64,000 bases of DNA, taken from Pandoraea anapnoica (GTDB taxonomy: Bacteria > Pseudomonadota > Gammaproteobacteria > Burkholderiales > Burkholderiaceae). The stretch lies in contig NZ_CABPSP010000001.1 of NCBI RefSeq assembly GCF_902459765.1, forward strand, positions 124,001 through 188,000. The letters run 5' to 3'. Shown here piece after piece: positions 43,950-52,023 of the stretch. Below the pieces are notes generated by a model. That model did not search any database, had not been told where the DNA came from, and saw only the letters and a program-made list of their open reading frames with translations. Made by a program: the position numbers and the translations under genes. Within the stretch, counting starts at the first letter, position 1. The number at the start of each line of letters is the position of its first letter.

Positions 43950-46175
43950 TCAAACGCCGTCCGCGCCGTCGTCATCGTTCGCCAGCGGCGATTGGGGCAC
44001 ATCGAGAGACCTCAGCGAACTTGACGAACCTCGTGCCACCGACGTACCGCCCGAACTCGACGTTCCCGACACCGTACCGGCACTTCCCTGACTCGCCAGA
44101 CTCCCCCGGCGGCTTGTCCCGGTGCGGCGCGGCCCGAGCGGGCGCGTGAGCGAGACGCGGTACGCGTCGCCCGACCGATGGCCGACGTCGGCGAACGCTG
44201 CGTCGAGCACGCGCTGAGTCTCCTGCAGGTCGTTGGAGCGCGCAAAACCGACCGCTTTCACCTGGCTCCAGGGGTCGAGCAAAAGCGTCGTGTCGTGGGC
44301 CTTCATGATGAGTTCGGCGAAATTGTTGCCGGAGATGCCGTCGATGCCAGGGCCTTCGTATTCGACTGGCGTTGCAAGTTCGAGAGCATCTATTAACGAT
44401 TCGGATTCCGTATAAAGAACGAGCGCATGAGGCGAGCGTCCTTTCGGATGAACGGTAATCATGCGGATGCAGTCGCCGTGAACGCCGTTTTCGATCAGAA
44501 AGTGAAAGAGAATTTCGGCGTTCTCCTGACAAAATGCTTCCGTGCCCAGATTCATACGGTAATGACTCGCTGTGACGATCGCGGCGAGTCGTTGCTGTTC
44601 GTAGAGGGGCGAGGCGGGCGGAATGCGCTCGAGAGCGACGCGGATGGCCTCGCGATTCGGGATGATCGAGTAGTCGCGAAAGCGCTGGAGGTCCGGCCGG
44701 TTGGATCGCAGAAGCTTCAGTCGCGATACGTCGTTGTAGGCCGAGAGAATCGCGTTCTGCGCGTCGGCATCTCGCAGATGACTGAGCACCGCGTCGACCT
44801 CGTGGCGATTCAGGGCGATGCTGTCGGGCGTCGTGACACGACTGTTTCCGCAACCGCCACCGCACATTCGCAGCGCCTCATGCGCGACCCAAAGATCCAG
44901 ATGTGGGTCGTACGTGACGGGCACCTGCGCCTTCGTGCGGCGCGGCGAGTCCACGAGCCAGTGATCGGCGTTGGACGCCTGACTCGCGAGGTAGAAGCCG
45001 TTCGCGCCGCGCAGGTATTGCTGACCGTCGACGATCACCAATCGCGTTGCGTCATCGGACGGCAAGCGGTGTGCCGGGATCTGTTGCGCATATCCCTGCA
45101 AATATGTTTGCTCACCAGCGATGAACAATTCGGGCATTTCATCGGACACGTTGCCAAGCGCAACGTCCGGCTCGGGAACATCGACGTCTGCAGGGGCGAT
45201 CATGCGCTCCAGATCGGTTGCAGCCACCTTTTTTCCGGCATCCTTCACTGACTTCTCGGGTGATTCGATGTGGACGGCGTCCGACGGCCCGCCGGACTTT
45301 TCCACCGTCGCTGGTGCGGCCTTCTTGCCCACCGTACTCAGCCGGGCCGGTCTCAGGGCACTGCCGAGCGGACGTGCCAGCGCCCGAGGGTCGGCACTCT
45401 GCACAATGGAAATGATGCGATCTGCCGTGATGGGGTTGCCGTCGATGCCGTCGGCCACGGCATTTGCCACCTCCGAGGGGAGGCGCAATAGCGCAACTTC
45501 AGGGATCAGACCCGTACCTACGTCTATGAGATGAGCGCGCTGCTGAATTTCCTCGCGCATCGGCTGACTGACGGTGTTGCCTGTCAGCAAGGTATACAGG
45601 TCTGCGACCGAGTCGCCGAAGTACCGGAACGGGGCGCTGCCGGTGCCGATCGATCTGAGCACCTCATGCGGGGAATACTGATCTTTGAGCGTCATCGGTC
45701 GATTGATCGGTTCGGCGCGAACGGCGGTGTCGACGTCGCCCGGCATCGGCAGCGCCTGATTGAGTAGCGCTGGCGGCGCGCAGCCGGACGCATCACCCTC
45801 CGCGTTGTCATTGCCGTGGCACCGACGCACGGTTTTCGGTACGAAGGCTGCGACGGGGCCTGCCGAGGCGACAGGCGCGATCAGGTTGGCGACGAGCATG
45901 AGCGCGAAAGCGGCAGGCCAGACGGTCGGCGTGGACGAGGCTGCGGTTTTGCGTCGCGGGCGGTCCTGCATCAGAGGCGAATGAGTTTGCGATGTGCGCA
46001 ACGTATGCGATTGCGTCGTGAGGCGCGCCAGAGCGAAAGCAGTGCTGAAGGGTTGTTCCGTTTGCACATGCACACGGGTGTCTGCGCGCGTCGACGCCTT
46101 GCGATGCTGCACGGCGTGCGAGAGCGAATAAGCGGGAGCCACGGCGGTGGCGCGACGATAGGAGGCATAAGGCAT
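43950..46175 (-). CDS. Putative secreted toxin/effector-type enzyme A with Cys-His-Asp triad
   Basis: 741 residues from ATG 46175 (GGAGA eight bases upstream). Residues 1-85 are basic and polar. A hydrophobic stretch follows at 86-104 (VWPAAFALMLVANLIAPVA). A helical region lies near 165-265 (SPHEVLRSIGTGSAPFRYFGD...ITADRIISIVQSADPRAL), then a beta-type Y/L/G block (residues 340-432), CGGGCG at 438-443, and a C-terminal domain with Cys549 (FCQENAEILFHFL), His583 (HALVLYTES) and Asp634 (LLDPWS). C-H spacing is 34 and H-D 51, as in its paralog. The tail (690-741) is Ser/Gly-rich. This suggests a papain-like protease, deamidase or transglutaminase. No family is recognised with confidence; large Pseudomonas toxin-like proteins (DUF6543 type) look similar in the middle. 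Confidence 0.75.
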   Translation of the reverse strand: MPYASYRRATAVAPAYSLSHAVQHRKASTRADTRVHVQTEQPFSTAFALARLTTQSHTLRTSQTHSPLMQDRPRRKTAASSTPTVWPAAFALMLVANLIAPVASAGPVAAFVPKTVRRCHGNDNAEGDASGCAPPALLNQALPMPGDVDTAVRAEPINRPMTLKDQYSPHEVLRSIGTGSAPFRYFGDSVADLYTLLTGNTVSQPMREEIQQRAHLIDVGTGLIPEVALLRLPSEVANAVADGIDGNPITADRIISIVQSADPRALARPLGSALRPARLSTVGKKAAPATVEKSGGPSDAVHIESPEKSVKDAGKKVAATDLERMIAPADVDVPEPDVALGNVSDEMPELFIAGEQTYLQGYAQQIPAHRLPSDDATRLVIVDGQQYLRGANGFYLASQASNADHWLVDSPRRTKAQVPVTYDPHLDLWVAHEALRMCGGGCGNSRVTTPDSIALNRHEVDAVLSHLRDADAQNAILSAYNDVSRLKLLRSNRPDLQRFRDYSIIPNREAIRVALERIPPASPLYEQQRLAAIVTASHYRMNLGTEAFCQENAEILFHFLIENGVHGDCIRMITVHPKGRSPHALVLYTESESLIDALELATPVEYEGPGIDGISGNNFAELIMKAHDTTLLLDPWSQVKAVGFARSNDLQETQRVLDAAFADVGHRSGDAYRVSLTRPLGPRRTGTSRRGSLASQGSAGTVSGTSSSGGTSVARGSSSSLRSLDVPQSPLANDDDGADGV

Positions 46176-46663
46176 AGCAGCGTCTCCGAAGGTGCGTCCT
46201 GTCACGACGCGCGACGAGTACGAATGGGGAAATCGAACGGTTCGCGTCGCGTGACGACGCAGGCATTCACTTTTTAGCGTTCCGGCACGCCTGCCGCCGA
46301 CAGCTCGTCCGGTGACGATGGCGTGTCCGCTTCGTGTCTGAGACCGTCGACATCCGGCGCATGCACATCTGCCGGGGCCGGACGACGAATCACGATGCTG
46401 ACGTAGTGGGGTGTGAAGTGCCGGGGACTGTGATGCAAGGCGTGCGGCATGGCGTCCTCTCTCGAAGTGGTGGGCCACCGGTTTCGGCAAACGCGCTGCG
46501 CCGCGTCATTCCGGTGGCCCGGGAGAACAAGACTGCCATCGCACCGATGTGCCGGGCTTGCGCATCGGTCGGAACGGTTATCGTTTTTGGATGATCATTA
46601 TTTCGGATAGCGATGTAAATGCGGGTTACGCGCGAAGCGTTTCATCCCGCCTAAACGCTCGCG
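46176..46663. other. Interval between the effector-like paralogs
   Basis: Besides the small ORF at 46274-46450, it holds a hairpin with 10-bp arms GGGCCACCGG (46472-46481) and CCGGTGGCCC (46511-46520) across a 29-nt loop, and an AT-richer patch at 46570-46615 that could carry a promoter. No terminator with a T-run was seen for effector B. Confidence 0.4.
46274..46450 (-). CDS. Possible 58-codon gene between the two effector-like genes
   Basis: Minus-strand frame with ATG at 46450 and stop at 46274-46276. GAGAGGA lies six bases upstream, one of the better ribosome binding sites nearby, and about 70 percent of its codons end in G or C. The peptide (MPHALHHSPRHFTPHYVSIV then a polar Pro/Asp/Glu-rich tail) has no known motif. 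It lies 98 bp upstream of the effector A start on the same strand. It could be a leader or a small partner, or chance. Confidence 0.4.
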   Translation of the reverse strand: MPHALHHSPRHFTPHYVSIVIRRPAPADVHAPDVDGLRHEADTPSSPDELSAAGVPER

Positions 46664-48724
46664 TCACGTTGTACGGGCGGTCAGACTTCCCCCGCTTCCC
46701 GAACCGCCGGAGTCTTTCGATCCCTGAGATCCTTGAGATCCGCTTGACCCCTGTGAGCCATGCGAGCCACGGGATCCGCTCGGGTTCGGCCGCTGTGCGA
46801 GTGCACGATCGCGAGGTGCCGGGTATGGGCGCGTCAGCGAGACCCGGAAAGGCCTCCCGGGCCGGTGTCCAGTGTCGGACAACGCTATATCCAGCTCGCT
46901 CATCAGTTCCTCGATGCAGTCCGTATCGACGAACGAGGAGGCTTTGACCCGGCTCCATGGGTCGAGAAGAACGGTGGAGTCGCGCGTCAGGAACAGCGCC
47001 GCAGTGAAGCGCTCTCCACTGATGCCGTCGACGTAGCCCGCGACCGGTGGTTGCGGCGTCGACAGATCGAGAAGATCGATGAAATGATCCGACTCGGTAT
47101 AGAGCACCATGACGTGCGCGGGCTGACTCCTGGGTTGCACCGTCAAGATGCGGATGTGATGACTGGGTACACCACGCGCAAGCAGGTAGTGAAACAGAAT
47201 CTCGGCGTTCTCCTGACAGAACGCTTCCGGGCTGAGGTCGTAGGTGCCGGTGTCGACATAGGCGTCGTAGTGAATCGCCGTGATCTCGGCCGCTTCGCGT
47301 TGTTGCTCGAAAAGCGTCGCGTACGGATCGAGACGCATGAGCTGCGGGACCAGAATCTTCCGGTGGCCGACGATGGAGTTGTCGCGAAACGGACGCAGAT
47401 CTTCTCGATTCGTGCGCATCAGATGCAGATGGCTGAGATCGCGATAGGCGAGCTGAATGGAGTCCCGCACGTCGCGGTCGGGAATGTGGCGAATCGCATC
47501 GGCGATCTGGTTCTGACTCATCGCAACGCTGTCGGGCGTCGACTCCCGGCTTGGACCGCACCCGCCACCGCATAGCCGCAGCGGCGCTTGTGTCTGCCAT
47601 CTGCCGGTCTGCGGGTCGTACGTCACGGGCACCTGCGCGCGGGTGCCGCGCGGAGCGTCGACCAGCCAGTGATTCGCATGCGGCGACTTGGTCAGACGAT
47701 AGAACCCGGCCTCTCCGCCGAGATAGTGGCGAGCACCGACGACGAACAACTGGGGATGTGATGCGTCGGGGTGTGCCCCGGTCGGGAGCACCTGCTCGTA
47801 TCCGCGGAGATGGTCGCGTTCGCCTTCGATGCGAGGTTCGTCGAGGCCCTCCCCGACACTTGCGTCAGCGGGCGCGGCCGCAACGACGTCGTCTTCGGCT
47901 CCGGCTTCGACGTCGAGGACCTCGTGAACCGACGCGGAGCGCTCAACGACCATCACTTCCGAAGCCACGAGACCTGCCGAGGGATCATTCGTGCGCGTCG
48001 GCATTGACACGCCTAATGCGCGTGGGTGGCTCATCTGGATCAAGGCACCGATGCGTTCGGCATTCGTAGGTTTGCCCTCGGCCGCATCGGCTGCCGCTTC
48101 CGCCATATAGCCGCCGAGACGCGCGCTTTGTACCGATGGAATCAACGCCGTCACCATGTCGATGAAGCTGCCGACGTCCTTCACGGTTTCCAGCGTTTCC
48201 CGGTCGAGCTCTTCGCCAGCGACGAGGACATGCATCTCGTTGATCACCCGCCCAAGATTCTGGAACGGCGCGCTCGATGCGCCGAAGGCGCGCATCACTT
48301 GAGGCAATGAGTAGTCGGACTTGATGGCGGCACGAGGTGCGGGAACGCGTTGCATGTCTTCCAACGCGCCTGTGGCGATATCGGAGGCATGGAGTGCGGT
48401 GTCATCGGAATGGACGTCGACTGGGCGATGCTTGTCTTTTGAAAGAGGAAGCCCCGGTCCCGCCAGCGTGTGCTGCGCGAGATTGGCGACGACCGTCAGC
48501 GCGAACACTGTCTGCCAGCGCGCAGCGGAGGATGCGCTGCCCGGCGTGTTTCGGCACGGACCATTCGCCGGGGTGACGTGCGCACGCGGCGAGGCGCGCG
48601 TCCCGCGAAAATGATGCGGAAACTCATGCGCGCCGAAGCGGCTGCTCTGGCGACGGTTTGCGGTAGGGGAGAGTCTGTAGCAGGGCGCGGAACCGATCGC
48701 GCGATGGTGTGGCACATGCGACAT
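46664..48724 (-). CDS. Putative secreted toxin/effector-type enzyme B, paralog of A
   Basis: 686 residues from ATG 48724 with GGAGG seven bases upstream; the longer frame to 48763 has no site. Layout as in A: polar N-terminus, hydrophobic segment 72-88 (TVFALTVVANLAQHTLA), helical region (DYSLPQVMRAFGASSAPFQNLG...NAERIGALIQMSHPRALG), LFVVGARHYLGGEAGFYRL, HWLVDAPRGTRAQVPVTYD, CGGGCG at 385-390, then Cys503 (FCQENAEILFHYL), His537 (AHVMVLYTES) and Asp588 (LLDPWS), identical spacings. It ends in a Ser/Gly/Gln low-complexity tail (about 648-680). Tandem duplication followed by divergence is the simplest reading. Export route unknown: the N-terminus is not a plain Sec signal. Confidence 0.75.
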   Translation of the reverse strand: MSHVPHHRAIGSAPCYRLSPTANRRQSSRFGAHEFPHHFRGTRASPRAHVTPANGPCRNTPGSASSAARWQTVFALTVVANLAQHTLAGPGLPLSKDKHRPVDVHSDDTALHASDIATGALEDMQRVPAPRAAIKSDYSLPQVMRAFGASSAPFQNLGRVINEMHVLVAGEELDRETLETVKDVGSFIDMVTALIPSVQSARLGGYMAEAAADAAEGKPTNAERIGALIQMSHPRALGVSMPTRTNDPSAGLVASEVMVVERSASVHEVLDVEAGAEDDVVAAAPADASVGEGLDEPRIEGERDHLRGYEQVLPTGAHPDASHPQLFVVGARHYLGGEAGFYRLTKSPHANHWLVDAPRGTRAQVPVTYDPQTGRWQTQAPLRLCGGGCGPSRESTPDSVAMSQNQIADAIRHIPDRDVRDSIQLAYRDLSHLHLMRTNREDLRPFRDNSIVGHRKILVPQLMRLDPYATLFEQQREAAEITAIHYDAYVDTGTYDLSPEAFCQENAEILFHYLLARGVPSHHIRILTVQPRSQPAHVMVLYTESDHFIDLLDLSTPQPPVAGYVDGISGERFTAALFLTRDSTVLLDPWSRVKASSFVDTDCIEELMSELDIALSDTGHRPGRPFRVSLTRPYPAPRDRALAQRPNPSGSRGSHGSQGSSGSQGSQGSKDSGGSGSGGSLTARTT

Positions 48725-48932
48725 GGGAAGGCCTCCGTAGAGCATATAAGGCGGGCCGTGCATGTGTTCTCGACGACAGTGTCATGCGCCAGCCCTGGGG
48801 GAGGAGATTGCCACTGGCATGCGTGCGAATGCTTGCGTTTCGTTGGGTCGCGCTGTCGGTTCTGCGAAATTGCGAGGGGATGTCGAGGCTGTTATACGAC
48901 GCGAGACGAAAGCCGCCTCGCGCCGTGACACA

Positions 48933-49880
48933 TCAGCCCGCCAGACGCTTGCGCGTGTCGTCGTACTCCTGCTTCAGGCGCGCAACGATGTCGGCCGCCG
49001 GACGCACGTCGTCCATCAATCCCACCCCCTGACCCGCACCCCAGATGTCCTTCCACGCTTTTGCCTTGGAGAAGTTCATCGCGGTCTTGTCGGCCGTGGG
49101 AAGGTTTTCGGGATCGAGACCTGCATTCAGAATGCTCTGGCGGATGTAGTTGCCAGACACGCCGGTGAAGAGGTTCGTGTAGACGATGTCGTTGGCGCTG
49201 GCGTCGACGATGGCCTGCTTGTAGGTGTCGCTCGCGTTCGCCTCGGTGGACGCGATGAAGCGCGTGCCGATGTAGGCGAGGTCTGCGCCCATCGCTTGCG
49301 CGGCGAGAATCGAACCGCCGTTGGCAATCGAGCCGGAGAGCACGATGGGGCCGTCGAAGATCTTGCGCACTTCGCCCACGAGCGCGAACGGCGAGAGCAT
49401 GCCCGCATGTCCGCCCGCCCCGGCAGCCACCAGAATCAGGCCATCCACACCGGCTTCGAGCGCCTTGTTGGCGTGACGCAGATTGATGACGTCGTGCAGC
49501 ACGATGCCGCCGTAGCTGTGCACGGCGTCGAGCACTTCCTTGGGCGGCGCACGCAGGCTCGTGATGAAGATCGGCACCCGATGTTCGACGCACACCCGCA
49601 CATCGTGCTCAAGCCGTTGATTCGACTGATGCACGATCTGGTTGACGGCGAGCGGGCCGACGACGGCATCGGGGTTCGCGGCCTTGTACGACGCGAGCTC
49701 TTCGGTGATGCGCGACAACCAGTCTTCGAGAATCTGCGGCTCGCGCGCGTTGAGCGCCGGGAACGAGCCGACGATACCGGCCTTGCATTGCGCGAGCACC
49801 AGTTCCGGGTAGCTCACGATGAACATCGGCGACGCCACGACAGGCAACGCCAGGTTTTGCAGAATCTTGGGAAGGGCCAT
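48933..49880 (-). CDS. NAD(P)H-dependent flavin oxidoreductase, nitronate monooxygenase family
   Basis: 315 residues. A TIM barrel of the 2-nitropropane dioxygenase family: LALPVVASPMFIVSYPELVLAQCKAGIVGSFPALNAR, GVDGLILVAAGAGGHAGMLSPFALV, and IGTRFIASTEANASD, which bind FMN phosphate. The conserved H of AGGHAG is the catalytic base. These enzymes oxidise nitronates or act as ene-reductase/NADH:quinone reductases. AGGAGA precedes ATG 49880. Upstream is a TATAAT box overlaid by a palindrome, pointing to TetR-type control. Confidence 0.92.
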   Translation of the reverse strand: MALPKILQNLALPVVASPMFIVSYPELVLAQCKAGIVGSFPALNAREPQILEDWLSRITEELASYKAANPDAVVGPLAVNQIVHQSNQRLEHDVRVCVEHRVPIFITSLRAPPKEVLDAVHSYGGIVLHDVINLRHANKALEAGVDGLILVAAGAGGHAGMLSPFALVGEVRKIFDGPIVLSGSIANGGSILAAQAMGADLAYIGTRFIASTEANASDTYKQAIVDASANDIVYTNLFTGVSGNYIRQSILNAGLDPENLPTADKTAMNFSKAKAWKDIWGAGQGVGLMDDVRPAADIVARLKQEYDDTRKRLAG

Positions 49881-49963
49881 GAAGTCTCCTGAGGCAGGAC
49901 GTTCGGTGCGCGCTCGCCGGGACGTGATACTCGGGACGTGGCATGGCCGTCACGGCAATTTCG

Positions 49964-49983
49964 CGAACGATCGTTCGATTATA
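49964..49983 (-). promoter_or_regulatory. TATAAT box with palindrome CGAACGATCGTTCG
   Basis: Minus-strand TATAAT (complement of 49978-49983) is followed directly by a perfect 14-bp palindrome at 49964-49977, which would cover the transcription start of the flavin oxidoreductase gene. Palindromes of this size in this place are typical of TetR-family repressors; no tetR gene is in the window. Confidence 0.6.
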
Positions 49984-50107
49984 GGGGGATTCGGACGTCG
50001 CCCGGTGAGCGGTCACTCGAAGAAAGCTTCGGTTCCGATACGCTCATTGCTGCCCTATCAGGGAAAGTCCTCTTGGGTCGACGCCTTGTGCTGACTACGA
50101 TAAAGAC

Positions 50108-50233
50108 GCGTGCCAGGGGACACCGGTAGCCGGTGTCGCAGGACGAGCGCCGCGTTAGCGACCGCAGCGTTCGTCCGGCACGTCACGTCCTCAAACGCCG
50201 CTTGCCGTCACTGGCGAGTGGCGTTATTTTTTT
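50108..50233 (+). ncRNA. Candidate small RNA with own promoter and terminator
   Basis: TTGGGT (50073-50078), 17-bp spacer, TACGAT (50096-50101) predicts a start near 50108. The transcript would contain hairpins GACACCGG/CCGGTGTC (50119-50137) and GGACGAGCGC/GCGTTCGTCC (about 50140-50177), then a terminator ending TATTTTTTT at 50225-50233. No ORF with a ribosome binding site is in it. No plus-strand gene upstream explains the terminator. Confidence 0.4.
50195..50233 (+). terminator. Rho-independent terminator, plus strand
   Basis: ACGCC-G-CTTGCC (50195-50206) pairs with GGCGAG-T-GGCGT (50213-50224), loop GTCACT, then TATTTTTTT. It faces into the convergent MBL-hydrolase gene. Confidence 0.75.
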
Positions 50234-50282
50234 GCCGCCGGAAAGGGACCTGCAATGCCGTCACACGCAGACGCGCACCCGC

Positions 50283-51206
50283 TTACACAGCGTGCAACGT
50301 GTCCGTCTCGGTGTCGTAGCGCAGCGCACCGGCCTTGGCCAGTTCCGCGACGAGCGTGTCGAGTAACGCAGGCCATCCGGAAGGCGGGGCGAGCATCGCC
50401 GCCGCATTGCGCCAGGCGCGCGCGGTGTCGAGCGTCGCCTTGAGCGTTGCACCCGTCATCCGGCCTTCCGCCATCAACTTGAACACGATGAGTACCTTCA
50501 GCGCGTTGCGGGCGTTGCGGGCGGGATCGCTTTGCAGATAGTCGAGACGTCCGCGCGCGGCAGCGAGTGCACCGTCGATGTCGTCGAACGGCTTGCCGTG
50601 TCCGGGAATCACCAGCGAGACGTCGAACTGCTCGATGAGGTCGAGCACGGCGGCCTGCTCGGTGAATCCCGACTCGCCGTCGAGTTCCGGGAAGATCACG
50701 CCGAAGCCGCGCTCCCAGAGCGCGTCGCCGGAGATGAGAATGCCGTCGGCGGCGTTGTAGAGCATCAGCGCGTGCGGATCGTGTCCCGGCGCGCCGAGCA
50801 CCAGCCATTCGTGCTCGCCGAGCGGCACGGTGTCGCCCGGCGAGAGCGTGTCGTCGAACGTAAAGCGCGCGCATTGCTGGCCGGTCGCGTCGAACGACAG
50901 GCGGCGCTCGTCCCAGTGACGCACGGGATCGGCCTCGGCGGCGGGCACCCATGTGCGGCAGCCATAGCGGGCCTGCAAGGCCGCGTTGCCGCCGCAGTGG
51001 TCCGAGTGCAGATGCGTGTTGATGAGGCGGGCGAGCGTCCGGCCTTCGGGCAGCGCGTGCGCCACGAGGGCCAGCGTTTGTTCCGAATGACTGACGTAGC
51101 CGCTATCGACGAGCGCGGGCTCGTCGCCGAGGAACAGCACATTGTTCGATGAGAGCCAGCCGCGCTCGAACACGCGCAACCCGGCGGGCAGGGTAAGCGA
51201 GGTCAT
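50283..51206 (-). CDS. MBL-fold metallohydrolase
   Basis: 307 residues of the metallo-beta-lactamase fold: INTHLHSDHCGGNAALQ (H-x-H-x-D-H), GAPGHDPHALMLY (His), SGDALWERGFGVIFPELD (bridging Asp) and VIPGHGKP (last His). A C-terminal helical extension of about 70 residues follows. Members of this size include glyoxalase II-like and acyl/lactone hydrolases. Last gene of the seven-gene minus operon that begins with ghrA. The start is ATG 51206. Confidence 0.9.
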   Translation of the reverse strand: MTSLTLPAGLRVFERGWLSSNNVLFLGDEPALVDSGYVSHSEQTLALVAHALPEGRTLARLINTHLHSDHCGGNAALQARYGCRTWVPAAEADPVRHWDERRLSFDATGQQCARFTFDDTLSPGDTVPLGEHEWLVLGAPGHDPHALMLYNAADGILISGDALWERGFGVIFPELDGESGFTEQAAVLDLIEQFDVSLVIPGHGKPFDDIDGALAAARGRLDYLQSDPARNARNALKVLIVFKLMAEGRMTGATLKATLDTARAWRNAAAMLAPPSGWPALLDTLVAELAKAGALRYDTETDTLHAV

Positions 51207-51256
51207 TGGGCGTATCTCGTTAGGCGATGGGGATGTTCTTTCGCTTGCGTCAGCGA

Positions 51257-51688
51257 TCAGGTCGGTTTGGCGCAGACGAGAATCTTTGCCGTGGCCGCGA
51301 TCACCGTCTCGCCGTGCTGATTCACGGCCTCGCCGTCGAGCGACACGATGTCGCCTGCCAGCTTCTCCTTCCACAAACTGTCGGTGACCGTCCAGCGCAC
51401 GGTGATGTCGTCGCCCGCGTGCACGGCGCGGCGCAGCTTCATGTCGAACTCCAGGCCGAGCGGTTGCGCCGTCTTCGAGTAGTGCGTGGCGAGGAGTGCT
51501 GCGAGATACGACATCTGCTGCGTGCCCGACGAGATCAGTCCCCCGAAACGCGGATCGGCTGCGGCGTACTCGGCGTCGAGATGCAGCGGATTGAAATCGT
51601 GCGCGAGCGCGGAGAATTCGCGAATCGAATCCGGCGAGAAGTGATGGCTGGCGGAGAACGTCTCGCCGACGGCAACGATTTTTCCCAT
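51257..51688 (-). CDS. MaoC-family hydratase
   Basis: 143-residue hot-dog fold. The active-site D-F-N-P-L-H motif (ALAHDFNPLHLDAEYA) supplies the Asp/His pair of (R)-specific enoyl-CoA hydratases. FGGLISSGTQQMSYLAALLA is the other conserved helix. It would hydrate enoyl-CoA to 3-hydroxyacyl-CoA. It is 50 bp upstream of the MBL hydrolase gene and 59 bp after DUF1289. Confidence 0.92.
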   Translation of the reverse strand: MGKIVAVGETFSASHHFSPDSIREFSALAHDFNPLHLDAEYAAADPRFGGLISSGTQQMSYLAALLATHYSKTAQPLGLEFDMKLRRAVHAGDDITVRWTVTDSLWKEKLAGDIVSLDGEAVNQHGETVIAATAKILVCAKPT

Positions 51689-51747
51689 GAGTAATGACGA
51701 TAGTTGGGCAGAAATTGCGTGAGTGGTGGCGCGTATCGCGATAAGGG

Positions 51748-51990
51748 CTACGCGTCGCCGACGCCCGGTTTGTTCACGACCACGCGACGATGCATCTCGG
51801 GCGGCGCTTCATGCTCCGCACGGCGCGCGGGTAGTAGCGACCAGACGAGGCGTTTGGCGTCGTCCGCCATTGTCGACCACGCGGCGATCTCGTCGAGGGT
51901 GCGCCAGCAGCCCGAGCACCAGCCCGTCGCAGGATTCATGCGGCAGATGTTGGTGCAGGGCGACGGGACAGGGGAGTCGAACGAGGTCAT
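51748..51990 (-). CDS. DUF1289 protein
   Basis: 80 residues. The motif PCTNICRMNPATGWCSGCWRTLDEIAAW (four Cys at the usual spacing) is the DUF1289 signature, a probable zinc- or iron-sulfur-type small domain. The downstream basic tail is unconserved. It is embedded in the acyl-CoA operon, which is common for this family. Function unknown. Confidence 0.9.
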   Translation of the reverse strand: MTSFDSPVPSPCTNICRMNPATGWCSGCWRTLDEIAAWSTMADDAKRLVWSLLPARRAEHEAPPEMHRRVVVNKPGVGDA

Positions 51991-52023
51991 AAGCGTGGGG
52001 GGCGAGCGCGTGGGGAGACGGCT

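Noticed and set aside
46334-46594. 86-codon plus-strand ORF between the effector-like genes
   Set aside because: No ribosome binding site, poor codon bias and overlaps the better-supported minus frame at 46274-46450.
50110-50319. 69-codon plus-strand ORF at the sRNA candidate
   Set aside because: It crosses three hairpins and a terminator and has no ribosome binding site.
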